A stretch of 64,000 nucleotides of DNA from Bombyx mori (taxonomy: Eukaryota > Arthropoda > Insecta > Lepidoptera > Bombycidae), in contig NC_085112.1 of the NCBI RefSeq assembly GCF_030269925.1, positions 10,727,501 to 10,791,500 of the forward strand, given 5' to 3'. Under the pieces are notes generated by a model. It saw nothing but the letters and a program-made list of their open reading frames with translations. It did no database searches and was not told where the DNA came from. Shown piece after piece: positions 31,941-42,556 of the stretch (positions are counted from its first letter, which is position 1; each line of letters begins with the position of its first letter). A program made the position numbers and the translations under genes.

Positions 31941-32929
31941 TATTATTCGTAACTGACGAATTAAAAATTTTGATCGTACAATTACAACGAATATTTTAAA
32001 ATATATAATATATAAATAGCACTATGGTTTTTAAGCATAGAGATTTCCTAAACCTAAATATTTCGTGATAGCTTAAGTAACGTCGTCAGAAGTCTTAGGT
32101 TATTTAATAAACAATACCTATTAAATAATCTAGTTCTGCTTACTCACTACCTCAGTTGTTTTGTAAGCTTAAAAAAATGAGAGCGCTATTTTAAAACGTA
32201 TAACTATTTACTAAAAATAAAAGTTAACAATAATACGTTCATTAGTACTGATTTATTTTTGTAATATTATTATTAAGTTGTTAAATTACTTTTGTCAGTT
32301 ACCGAGAGTTGAACTTACTTCCCGTATAGTATGATCGTGTATTGATTTCGATAACGGGCTTTACATAATATGCAATGTAAATAATTACGACTTGATCTCG
32401 AGTTTATTATTGTCATTGTCATTGTCATTTTTGTCGTTTCGAATACTTGACAGTTTTCGTGGTCACGGTCAACGTTCTATGCCCTGTATTTCACAGCTAT
32501 GTACAATCTCTGAGCTACAGCTAATAGGATAGACTCGATAGACTGTAGTCAGACCCCTGGTAAAGCAAGCGTACTGTTTCGGTCCAAGTCTGTGTTGACA
32601 TTATGTTAGCTCCAAACTAGCCGCAAAAAGATAAAGCACTATACACATTTGTATGTATTGTTTCATATTTTAATATAAAAATACTTTTTCCTATTTTAAT
32701 ATATCCGGCTCATAAGGTTTAGATCACTATTGCGTTAACTTCTAATTGGTATCAAAAATATTCTTGCGTATCAAAGAAAGTAATTGAATCGATGTGATGA
32801 AGGATTTCGTGAAGGGAATTTAGACATATTTAACAAAATGAATTATAATGTAATTAAGTAATTTTTTTTTTTTTATGAATTAGGTAAATATTCTTAAGCA
32901 GATTACATATTACGATAATTAAAAATAAT
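31941..32929. other. Nothing recognised
   Basis: AT-rich. A short (TCATTG)n-like run near 32412-32430. Confidence 0.5.
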
Positions 32930-33128
32930 ACTCGGAAAAACCAGGAGGAAGGAGGTGGAGGTATATAGAGAAAGAGGCAGACCTAAGAAGAAATCGATGG
33001 ATTGCGTGAAGGACGGTATATGTAAAAGGGGTGTGAGCGAAGAAATGGTATATGATAGAGGAGTATGGAAGGAGAAAGCATGTTGCGCCGAGCCCAGGTG
33101 ACTGGGATAAGGGCAGGAGAATGGGATA
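32930..33128 (+). pseudogene. LINE tail, family D
   Basis: Reads AGGCAGACCTAAGAAGAAAT (RPKKK-like) through TGCGTGAAGGACGGTATATG (CVKDGI), VYDRGVWKEKACCAEP-like codons, then CCCAGGTGACTGGGATAAGG. The overlapping - strand ORFs are shadows. Confidence 0.65.
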
Positions 33129-35281
33129 ATGATGTCTCGGAAAAACCAAATCTTGCTCTTATATATTCTATAGACTGGGGCATACAACTGGCTTGTCACT
33201 AACGACTTACCTCCAGACGTCAGTCCACCGTAAGGCGATCTACGAAGGAAAAAGCCATTTGAATTAGTAAAATATTCAATATCAATACCCGGTAGCTTTG
33301 TTTTTGTTTTATCCAAAGTAACAAACGCTTTTGCCGGTTTCTTTCCAAATGAATTTGGTAATGAATGACGAAAAACTTAGTCCATTTCAATCACTCTTCC
33401 GTAAATAATAACACTGGGATGCTGATAGTTAAGCAAAAGCAGTTCAGTACTTAGTTCCATTTCAGCTGGGAAAATAGTCTGTAAACCAAAATGCAGGGCC
33501 GACTTTATGAAACCGTCCGATTATTTCCGTTGGCGTTAGTTAGCGAGGCTTGGAAAATTTTGTTTGGCTCCGAAGTTTTCCCACTCGTAGTTGCCCAAAG
33601 TAATTACCTAAATACAATACTGGGATATTGTATGGAACCAGGGTACGAGGCGGCAAATTATTTTGAGTTAAATTTCTCTAAGCATTCACATTAAGACGAA
33701 TGCGATGTTTATACTAAGCATTGTAAGGTAACAGCAAATGAAAAGATTGTGTCAAACTGAATAATTTAAATAATGTGTCTGATTGAATTTCATCAAGAAA
33801 TTTGACAACTTAATTATGATTTGTTTGAATAAGAGAGGGATAGTTCAGAATATGCAACAGTTCAAAATTCAAACGTATAAAAGATTTTGAATTTAGCTTA
33901 AAATATAGTATCTAGTGTTTATTACTTGTATATAAATTTGACTCCGATTGAGCTCCCATCACACCTCATGATTGGCGAAGTTGACAGACCTCCCAACGCG
34001 AATGAGGCCGCTCAACTTGAGATTTGAAGGTGGAAGTCTCATCTGTATTTAATTATTGCTTTTCTACACAACACGCTAGGACGTATTGTGTTTAAAAGCC
34101 ACCAATAAAGTAAAGAACGATTCAGAAACCCATTCTCCTCAAATGTAATTCCAACAACAAAGCCCTGGTTTTCGTTTCGTTAAAGGCAAAATACAGTCCG
34201 GAGCAACGAAAGCAGCGGGCTCCGGTACCGCAATAAATCGTACATAAAACAAACACTAAGTTTTGATACGTTGAACGTAAACATTGTACACATTGTTGGC
34301 TCGCTTGCTCCACGGTCCAACGTTTGAGTTGCTATGCTTATTTACCTCAAATTTCATTAAATAGGTAATGAGGTAAGGCGCTCTTGTAATCGCAAAACAA
34401 ACTGAAGTACTACGATGACTGGACCGGTTTGTAAATACGGGTAACAATGAGATTAGTTCCGTTACTGAATGCCGCTGGAAGTTTTCTCGGGACATAACAT
34501 TAAAATTTCAATCGCGTCGAGATGTTCGCAGTTTTGTATTTGCAAATCAAAGTACATGATCATTTCGCGGTCGTAATAATATGAATGCCACTACATAATA
34601 TGAGACATAAGACCCATAGCAGGTAAAACGCCATACGGTCCACTGTATTCTGTAACTTTCAGGCTAAGCCCATATCAGGGAATCAGTGATATTTATCTGC
34701 TTTTTTGATGACATGATTTTCATTCCAAAATTTATAAAATGCGATAATTTGCACAGAAAAAGATATTTTAAAAGTATATAATCTTAATAAAAACTACAAC
34801 TATCTATTAGATTTGAGAACCAAGGCGTTCGACTAAGGGGTCACGCGGCTCATTTCCATACGCGTTTTGTTTGATAGCTGTAATCTGTAGTTGTAGCAAG
34901 CGTTTATGTTGGAGCCCAGGCTCACGGGTGACCCTCATGGCCCAAACGGTTCAGTAAGACTCACCGGTGAGCAAAGTAGCCTGAATGAAAATACTCGATT
35001 TTTCATGTGGCGCTCAACGTGTTAATACTAAATTATGATTGCTTCGTGATAGAGACAACCAGGGTTGAGATGCACACCCTTGCGGGTATTTTGTATCACG
35101 AGTAAGATCTCTGATGAATTTCTTAGATTTTTTTAAACAAACTGTGAAGGTTAGTTGTAATTCGATTATTTAAAAAATGTATCTAAAAATGGGCTAGGTT
35201 AGATTAGATTCGGTTTTGTAGTTTAAGCATAAAATACTTTCTGCTACAACATTGTTCTCAATGTTTCGTAGATGTATAATA
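33129..35281. other. Largely unassigned
   Basis: No repeat family recognised. The - strand holds a possible 29-nt microexon at 33211-33239 (see findings). ORFs at 33491-33694 (+), 34122-34313 (-) and 34256-34495 (-) show no domain or splice support. Confidence 0.35.
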
Positions 35282-35686
35282 TCTATATATTAATACGTGA
35301 AGCAAAAACTTTGTATCCCTTTTTACGAAAATTGCGCGGACGGAGGAGTATGAAATTTTCCACACTTATAGAGAATATAGAGAAGAAGTGCACAATGCTA
35401 ATATTTTTTTAAAATAATGCATAAAAGATAAACTAAATCAATAACGAAAACATTACACACACTACCTTGTATTTGACACACACACGCAGGCATACTATCT
35501 GTTTATAAATTGTCAATCTTTTGTTCTTGACGTCTGTGGTCAAATTGAGAATAGATTAAATATTGTTGGTCTTTATTAATATTTTTCTATAGTGTAGTCT
35601 TGGCGTTGAAAATACAATCATAATAGTGCACAAACTTACAATTCCAATTAATTATAGTCGAATTTCGACTACTGCGGGACCTCTAA
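35282..35686 (+). mobile_element. Non-autonomous Helitron (H3), best copy
   Basis: 405 bp. A|TCTATATATTAATACGTGAA at the 5' end. The 3' hairpin TAGTCGAATTTCGACTA is followed by CTGCGGGACCTCTAA and a T. Insertion between A and T without duplication fits Helitrons. No coding capacity. Confidence 0.85.
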
Positions 35687-35889
35687 TATTTTATAAATTC
35701 GCCTTGGGGCTTCAAACAATCAACTAATTTATGTGACGACTACAACAATATACTATATTAAAAACAGATGATAATTTACAGTTCGTAAACTTCTCAAAAC
35801 TTGAGTAAGAAATGTGTTAGTAATTTATATAATTGTTTGTAACGGATTAGTCAAAGTTATGTTACGTAGAATAAGTGGGCGGGCTGTTT

Positions 35890-36110
35890 GTTTATTATTT
35901 TCTTCTTTATCTCCACCTTATCCCACTAGGTGGGGTCGACACTGCTAATTTTTCTCTTCCATTCTCTTCTATCGACCGTCATCTCAACACTAACTCCTCT
36001 CTCTCATATCGTCATTCACACACTCCTTCCCTGTCTTCTTCCTCTTCTCCCTCTACCTTGCACTACCATTTCCATACATCTCCTAGTCACATGCATCTTC
36101 TCTCTACACA
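35890..36110 (-). pseudogene. LINE tail, family D
   Basis: The reverse complement has the family D peptide (short conserved words around a GRGRxxKT-like stretch, then SVEM..DRREWKRK-like) and CCCACCTAGTGGGATAAGG. Confidence 0.6.
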
Positions 36111-37017
36111 TCATGTCCATGCCACGCTAACCGTCCGCTCTGTTTATGAGCTTTGTTTATTCTATTGGGCGGTTAAAAGTTTATTGTTACGTGAAGATAT
36201 TACCTAAAACCAAAACTAACAGACAATCGCCTGTTAATTCATATGATGTCTATATAAATATTTTGCTATTTGTTATAAATATATATTAAATTCTTATGTT
36301 GTCTTATACTACACGTGCAATCTATTGTATTCCCCGGGATCAAATAAACTTGTATTTATATCGATGACCGATGTGGATTTCATGTTTTTGTCCGTAAATT
36401 CGCACTAGTGCTATTTGAAAAATTATCGGAAATAAATTACACATAAAAATATAACTCGGAGAACGTCTCGGGTCCTTATAAGTGATATCTACACTATAAA
36501 ATTACTCAAAGAACAAAAATAAATTATATTTCATAAATTCTAAAACATTTTTTTCGGTTTTTTTTTATACAAAGACGGAAGATCTAGTGATAAGATCGCC
36601 TGTTGTACAATTATACCTGTCTGTTGACTGTTTTTCAATGTTAATTATGTTCTGATGTTCTCTTTATAAAAGCTATTCTGGCGATAGGCCGTATTGTAAG
36701 TTTATCGCATCGCAATTTCGTTTGATTATATCGCATATCAACCACGCGTTCTGGTTTAAAAAGCAAGGTAACTGTTATATGTATATAATATGACTTGACC
36801 TTTGTCTCAAGCTAGGTGGTGGAATTCACGTTGTGACGTTTAAGGGTTCTTGTAACCACACAATATCAGGAGCTATTCATTTTTATTACACAAACAGAGA
36901 AACATCTAGTATTTTTTTCTGCTTTCGGCAGTAACAGACATAAAGTAAAACAACTTTTACGGGCTTAATTTCACATTTTTCATTGTCATTATATTTTTTC
37001 CGACCTTTCGAATACTT
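36111..37017. other. Mostly unrecognised
   Basis: A strongly decayed SINE body is visible near 36790-36875 (GTCTCAAGCTAGGTGGTGG...GGGTTCTTGTAACCAC). Confidence 0.4.
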
Positions 37018-37335
37018 TTTTTTTCCTACCTATGCTGATAGCCTTGAGAGACTATTTCAGCTTCACCCTATTATAACATGTAGGTTAGCTCACGGGGTTC
37101 AAACCGGAAGTGCTGCTAACGCTGGCCCTAGCAAGAGCAGTGCCTCGCAGAATCTACCACCGGATCGGAAACGCGACCCACTGAGAAGATCCGGCAAGAA
37201 ACTCAGTGGGCTGTGTCTATGGGTTAATTCACTCGTCGAGCCCTTCGTCGCAAACCACGGGTTCGACGAGGACGGCGACCGGTGCTTGTGGTACCTAAAA
37301 GCATCGTTAATGGATCGGAAGAATCCGTAATGACG
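37018..37335 (-). mobile_element. LINE 3' UTR fragment (family B)
   Basis: The reverse complement shows GTCGAACCCGTGGTTTGCGA, TTCTTGCCGGATCTTCTCAG and an A-tailed end (TCAGCATAGGTAGGAAAAAA). The + strand 115-codon ORF here is antisense noise. Confidence 0.8.
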
Positions 37336-37504
37336 TGAATTTCGAATACGTTTGAGCTACGATAAATAAAAAGTATTCGAAGCGTTGGAAACAGTGTGAC
37401 GAGAATAATAAAACAGTTTTGATTATGAGAAAATTATGTCACGAAAAATTTTTATGTTTGATTTTAATTTCAATGAATTTAATGTACCTTCAGATTATAT
37501 GATA

Positions 37505-37882
37505 CTAGCGACCCGCCCTCGCTTCGCTTCGGAAACTGTAATTTATTATTGATTTCTCCACTATTTAATGGATGTTTTTCTTCTTCTTCTTCTCAGTCGG
37601 ACACTCTTGCCAGAGTGGTCGTGGTTGCGCTGATGCTGTATGTGCAGTAGGACCTATTAGGTCGCCCATGTTCCCGATGACCGCCCTCCAGGCAATGCGC
37701 TTCCAGGTCTGGCTATCCTAATGGCACCCTAATGGATGTTATTATACATATAAACCTTCCTCTTCAATAACTCTATCTATTAAAAAAAACCGCATCAAAA
37801 TCCGTTGCGCAGTTTTAAAGATTTAAGCATACATAGGGATATAGGTACAGAGAAAGCGACTTTGTTCTATACTATGTAGTGA
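37505..37882 (-). mobile_element. Non-autonomous Helitron (H1) interrupted by a LINE tail
   Basis: On the - strand: TCACTACATAGTATAGAACA to GGGCGGGTCGCTAG, A/T flanked. A 153-bp insert splits it. Confidence 0.85.
37577..37729 (-). mobile_element. Short LINE 3' end with (GAA)n tail
   Basis: Flanked by the 11-bp duplication TAATGGATGTT (37566-37576 and 37730-37740) within the Helitron. The - strand reads TWKRIAWRAVIGNMGDLIG-like codons, ends PLWQECPTEK, and has a microsatellite (GAA)n tail instead of poly(A). A different LINE family from A-D. Confidence 0.75.
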
Positions 37883-38107
37883 TGTATCTTTTGAACGCCG
37901 GTAATTTTGAACGACAGTGCGAACAAGCATTTAATCTTTTAGGTATGTGGGTCAAACTGCCGCAGACGAAGGTTCATAATTGATAGGCTTGATTCCCATT
38001 GCGATGTTCGACGTTTGTGCTGAACAAATACCTAAATTAAACACTGGAATAAGTCTGAAGTTATAACAACTTCCAGAGTTTCCCGAGCGCTTTAACATGT
38101 CCTTCTT

Positions 38108-38245
38108 CTAACGAGGCTTGTGGAGAGTATTAAGCGGTAGGCAGCGGCTTGGCTCTGCCCCTGGCATTGCTGAAGTCCATGGGCGACGGTAACCACTCAC
38201 CATCAGGTGGGCCGCATGCTCGTCTGCCTTCAAGGGCAAAAAAAA
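38108..38245 (+). mobile_element. LINE 3' tail (family C)
   Basis: Nearly identical to 4013-4155: AGGCTTGTGGAGAGTATTAA through GGGCAAAAAAAAT. Confidence 0.7.
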
Positions 38246-38261
38246 TAAACAACTTTTTTAT

Positions 38262-38380
38262 TTATTACGTAAGCGGGTGATTCAGCTCTCAGCCACTGTG
38301 GTATTAAGTGGTTACCGGAGCCAGGAGAACATGACAATGGGACTACCTTCGCCCGCCCACCTTGAAATGTAATCACATTT
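38262..38380 (-). repeat. Degenerate Bm1-type SINE 3' piece
   Basis: The reverse complement has AAGGTGGGCGGGCGAAGG, CTCCGGTAACCACTTAATAC and GTGGCTGAGAGC. Confidence 0.55.
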
Positions 38381-38410
38381 CACGTTATATGATGTTATTT
38401 ATACCTTCAT

Positions 38411-38752
38411 CGGAGAAAAAATCTGTACAATATTCTAGAAGGTGATAATTATGAAATATTAAACGTTATGTAGGCTGCGCAAGATCGGTTATTATGGGAA
38501 CCTTGAGGGAGTCCTATGTCTAGCAGTCGAGGAAAAATGCTATAAAATATTCTAGAAGTAGTTGTGAAATCTTAAACATTACGTAGGCTGCGCAAGACCG
38601 ATTATTACGGGAACCTTGGGGGAGTCCTATGTCTAGCATTCGAGGAAAAATGCTGTAAAATATTCTAGACGTAATGGTGAAATCTTAAGTGTTACGTAGG
38701 CTGCGCAATACCGCTTCTTGTGGCGAACCTTGGAGGCCTAGGTCTAGCAGTT
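38411..38752 (+). repeat. Three tandem copies of a ~115-bp unit
   Basis: TATTCTAG recurs at 38431, 38548 and 38661 (periods 117 and 113). Each unit carries TACGTAGGCTGCGCAA (unit 1 differs slightly), GGAACCTT and CTATGTCTAGCA (CCTAGGTCTAGCA in unit 3), then CGAGGAAAAATGCT. Units are ~80-90% alike. No coding potential seen. Confidence 0.88.
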
Positions 38753-38945
38753 TTTTTTTTCTCCTACCTATGCTGATAGCCTTGAGAGGCTATTTCAGAT
38801 TCACCCCAACATGTAGGTGAGCTCACGGGGATCAAACCGGTTGTGTTGCTAACACTGGCTCTAGCAAGAGCAGTGCTTCGCAAAATCTACCACCGAGTCG
38901 GAAACGCGACTCACTGAGAAGATCCGGCGAGAAACTCAGTGGGCG
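38753..38945 (-). mobile_element. LINE 3' UTR fragment (family B)
   Basis: Abuts the third tandem unit with its A tail (a T run on this strand). The reverse complement contains CTCGCCGGATCTTCTCAGTG. Confidence 0.8.
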
Positions 38946-39170
38946 ACTAACATAGCTAGTACGTGGGCATAAAAAATAATTACGTGTACTCGTAATTGTG
39001 CCTGTCAGTAAGTACTGAGAAAATTGTTTTAAGCTTTCGCGGTTATCTATATTACAAACATTATTATTTATATGTTAACGCGTAGATAACAGCGCCGGCA
39101 AAAGCACTGAAATAACGGGAACATTTAAGACGTAAAAAAGCCCGTTTAGTAGCAGTGTTTATAAGTGAAA

Positions 39171-39483
39171 CTAGTGGACCCGGCGAACTTTGTTCCGCCA
39201 CACGGTTTGTTTCAAACACATCAACCGGTCAACTTCAAAATTCTACAATAATTAACCATAGAATATATTACGCTTAGCTGTGAGTTGCGTTTTGTTATAC
39301 CACATTTTATGTCACGTCCCATGGGAATGTGATAAAAAGTATCCTATGTCCTTCTCCTGGTTCTAAGCTACCTCCTCACCAATTTTCAGCCAAATCAGTT
39401 CAGCCGTTCTTGAGTTATAAATAGTTATAGTTTATAAATAGTAACTAACACGACACACAACGACTTTCTTTTATATATATAGA
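39171..39483 (-). mobile_element. Non-autonomous Helitron (H6a)
   Basis: - strand 5' TCTATATATATAAAAGAAAG. The 3' hairpin GGCGGAACAAAGTTCGCC is followed by GGGTCCACTAG. Confidence 0.75.
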
Positions 39484-39859
39484 CTAGCTGACACGGCAAA
39501 CGTTGTTTTGCCATAAATAAGATTCTAGGGAATTTGTAGTATAGAAAAAAAAGTAACTTATTGTAAGTGTGTAAGGATAAGTGGTAAATGAGTGAAAGAG
39601 GCATGTAGCGCTGTGAACGAAGTATAAAAATAACAAAACCTCAGTCAATCACATAATACCTCATTATAACAAAAAAAAAGTCCAAATAAAAAAAATATGT
39701 TAGGGGTGGACAACCCTAATCACTTAGGGGTATGAAAAATAGATAGTAGCCGATTTTCAGGCTTACTGAATATGCATAAAAAATTTCATGAGAATCGGTT
39801 AAGCGGTTTCGGAGGAGTATGGGAACGAACATTGTGACACGATAATTTTATATATTAGA
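39484..39859 (-). mobile_element. Non-autonomous Helitron (H6b), abutting the previous one
   Basis: - strand 5' TCTAATATATAAAATTATCG. The 3' hairpin GGCAAAACAACGTTTGCC is followed by GTGTCAGCTAG. It ends directly against the TC of H6a. Confidence 0.75.
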
Positions 39860-40461
39860 TAATACTGAAACTATTGTTAGTATTGTCGTTTATTACAAGC
39901 AGGTAACGGACTTGTTTATAATTCCTCTAGGGGCAAGCTTGTGGGTCTGCGCGTGACAGAGTCACGGTATATAACCGCACTCCAACAACTTACTTTATGG
40001 ATAACTTGACGCTTGCCTTTACCTTTGTCAAAATATATTCGGTATCTCGGCTAAAAAACGTCTGAAGTAAACTGGAATATTTTGATAATTATCATTTGAT
40101 CTGATTTTGAGTTTTTATTTATTTATTTGTAACAGCCTGGCCACGGGACATTCGCCGATGCGAATATTCGCGCGGTGCGAACGGCGAAGCGTCTAGCGAC
40201 TAAAACAAGCGCATAGAAATGTACCTAACAAGCCACGCGCACCGGCGACCGGCGAAGCGACCGGCGAAATGTACCGAGCGAATCGCGCGATGCGGCGGGC
40301 GAGCAAAACAAATGCATGAATACGGACGGCGCGAGCCACGGAGTCGAGCGGTAGTCGCGGCGAATAGTGCAGTGATTAAATGAGTTTAGTTGTTTTCGCC
40401 GCGAAAAATTAACGCCGAAATTTTTATATTTTTTATTTATTTTTTATTTTATATTTTTAAA

Positions 40462-40900
40462 GTCGTCGTGGCCTAACGGACGTCCGGTGCAATCGTGTTG
40501 AGCGATGCACCGGTGTTCCAATATCAGGCGGGTACCAATTTTTGTAATGAAATACGTACTCAACAACACTCAACGTTCACGATTGATTTCCACGGTGAAG
40601 GAATAACATCGTGTGATAAAAATGAAATCTTCAAAATAATAATTTGCGTAATTACTGGTGGTAGGACCTCTTGTGAGTCTACACGGGTGGGTACTACCAC
40701 CCTGCCTATTTCTGCCGTGAAGTAGTAATGCGTTTCGGTTTGAAGGGTGAGGCAGCCATTATAACTATACTTGAGACCTTAGAACTTATATCTCAAGGTG
40801 GGTGGCGCATTTACGTTGTGGATGTCTATGGGCTCCAGTAACCACTTAACACAAGGTAGGCTGTGAGCTCGTCCACCCATCTAAGTCATAAAAAAATAAA
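40462..40900 (+). repeat. Bm1-type SINE inside Harbinger-like copy 1
   Basis: AGTCGTCGTGGCCTAACGGA to CCATCTAAGTCATAAAAAA. The head lacks TAAGA after CGGA, a deletion shared with the SINE in copy 2. Confidence 0.9.
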
Positions 40901-40904
40901 ATAG

Positions 40905-41193
40905 CTGAAATACTAGCTAGACCAGCTATTTGGAAGTCTAGCCACCCAAAGTATTTCTCGTACTTCTTGTGGAATTCTCCATCTATAGGTATACTCCGAT
41001 TCTTATTCAAATCATGTACTTCACAATCTTTTCCAAATAATAGGTCCTGAACCAAAAAACTATTAATTTGTAAGCAATATCGAGATAATTTCGATATAGA
41101 CATTTCGCTGTCGGACTTCCTTACTAGTCGCGGCGGCGAACGTGAGTACCCGTGGCCTGCAAACGGTGCTGCGCGAATGGTCGCCTCGCCCAC
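40905..41193 (-). pseudogene. Harbinger transposase N-terminal remnant (copy 1)
   Basis: The - strand frame includes CEVHDLNKNRSIPIDGEFHK followed by a YEKYF run (about residues 57-82 of the frame). It matches in pattern the VHPIN..R...GEFH..Y stretch before the YFRM segment of PIF/Harbinger transposases. The YFRM equivalent is altered and the DDE catalytic domain is absent. The frame then runs into SINE sequence, so only ~60 residues are meaningful. Together with the TAA duplications this supports the superfamily call; by itself it is a pattern match from memory. Both element copies carry it unchanged. Confidence 0.5.
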
Positions 41194-41292
41194 CGCTTCG
41201 CTGTTCGCACCGCCGATCCCCGTGGCCAGGCCGTAAAGTAGCGCAACAGAAATACTTTTGAATGAATACTTTTTGAAGTCGTAGTGGCCTAA

Positions 41293-41485
41293 CGTCGCGT
41301 TTACACTATGAAATTAGTTGCATGACATTAATTTCACCAAAAAATCGCGCAGGGCACGAAACTAATTTCCATGCATGAAATTAATGCATGCATTACGAAA
41401 GTATTAAATTACACGTGAAACTGTTAGTAAAACTAATGTCACGAAATTAATTTCACGCCACTAATTTCGTAATGTAAATTCGGCT
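41293..41485. mobile_element. 193-bp MITE with TAA duplication
   Basis: Starts CGTCGCGTTTACACTATGAA and ends TACATT..CGGCT-like inverted ends: about 43 bp inverted, ~75% matching, with CATGCATGAAATTAATGCATG in the middle. TAA on both sides (41290-41292, 41486-41488). Unlike the neighbouring Harbinger-like element in sequence. Confidence 0.75.
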
Positions 41486-41824
41486 TAAAGGATAACAGCC
41501 TGGCCACGGGACATTCGCCGATGCGAATATTCGCGCGGTGCGAACGGCGAAGCGTCTAGCGACTAAAACAAGCGCATAGAAATGTACCTAACAAGCCACG
41601 CGCACCGGCGACCGGCGAAGCGACCGGCGAAATGTACCGAGCGAATCGCGCGATGCGGCGGGCGAGCAAAACAAATGCATGAATACGGACGGCGCGAGCC
41701 ACGGAGTCGAGCGGTAGTCGCGGCGAATAGTGCAGTGATTAAATGAGTTTAGTTGTTTTCGCCGCGAAAAATTAACGCCGAAATTTTTATATTTTTTATT
41801 TATTTTTTATTTTATATTTTTAAA

Positions 41825-42263
41825 GTCGTCGTGGCCTAACGGACGTCCGGTGCAATCGTGTTGAGCGATGCACCGGTGTTCGAATATCAGGCGGGTACCA
41901 ATTTTTGTAATGAAATACGTACTCAACAACACTCAACGTTCACGATTGATTTCCACGGTGAAGGAATAACATCGTGTGATAAAAATGAAATCTTCAAAAT
42001 AATAATTTGCGTAATTACTGGTGGTAGGACCTCTTGTGAGTCTACACGGGTGGGTACTACCACCCTGCCTATTTCTGCCGTGAAGTAGTAATGCGTTTCG
42101 GTTTGAAGGGTGAGGCAGCCATTATAACTATACTTGAGACCTTAGAACTTATATCTCAAGGTGGGTGGCGCATTTACGTTGTGGATGTCTATGGGCTCCA
42201 GTAACCACTTAACACAAGGTGAGCTGTGAGCTCGTCCACCCATCTAAGCAATAAAAAAATAAA
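41825..42263 (+). repeat. Bm1-type SINE inside Harbinger-like copy 2
   Basis: Same insertion point and same head deletion as in copy 1, so it was present before the element transposed. Confidence 0.9.
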
Positions 42264-42267
42264 ATAG

Positions 42268-42556
42268 CTGAAATACTAGCTAGACCAGCTATTTGGAAGT
42301 CTAGCCACCCAAAGTATTTCTCGTACTTCTTGTGGAATTCTCCATCTATAGGTATACTCCGATTCTTATTCAAATCATGTACTTCACAATCTTTTCCAAA
42401 TAATAGGTCCTGAACCAAAAAACTATTAATTTGTAAGCAATATCGAGATAATTTCGATATAGACATTTCGCTGTCGGACTTCCTTACTAGTCGCGGCGGC
42501 GAACGTGAGTACCCGTGGCCTGCAAACGGTGCTGCGCGAATGGTCGCCTCGCCCAC
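42268..42556 (-). pseudogene. Harbinger transposase N-terminal remnant (copy 2)
   Basis: Identical in the meaningful part to the copy at 40905-41193. The longer frame here extends into the host SINE head by chance. Confidence 0.5.

Larger units (their letters stand above)
40133..41233. mobile_element. PIF/Harbinger-like element carrying a SINE (copy 1)
   Basis: 1101 bp with imperfect inverted ends (CAGCCTGGCCACGGGACATT against CGGCCTGGCCACGGGGATCG). Flanked by TAA at 40130-40132 and 41234-41236, the 3-bp duplication typical of PIF/Harbinger. Both ends are GC-rich with GTGCGAAC and GCGAAGCG words. It contains a Bm1 SINE and, on the - strand, a transposase-like peptide. The transposase is too short to be functional, so the element must have been moved by a relative elsewhere. 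Confidence 0.8.

Noticed and set aside
33491..34495. Candidate genes in this unassigned interval
   Set aside because: Frames are short, lack domains and splice support, and overlap on both strands.
38411..38752. CRISPR-like array
   Set aside because: Units are ~115 bp, contiguous and diverged, without short repeats and unique spacers, in a eukaryotic genome.
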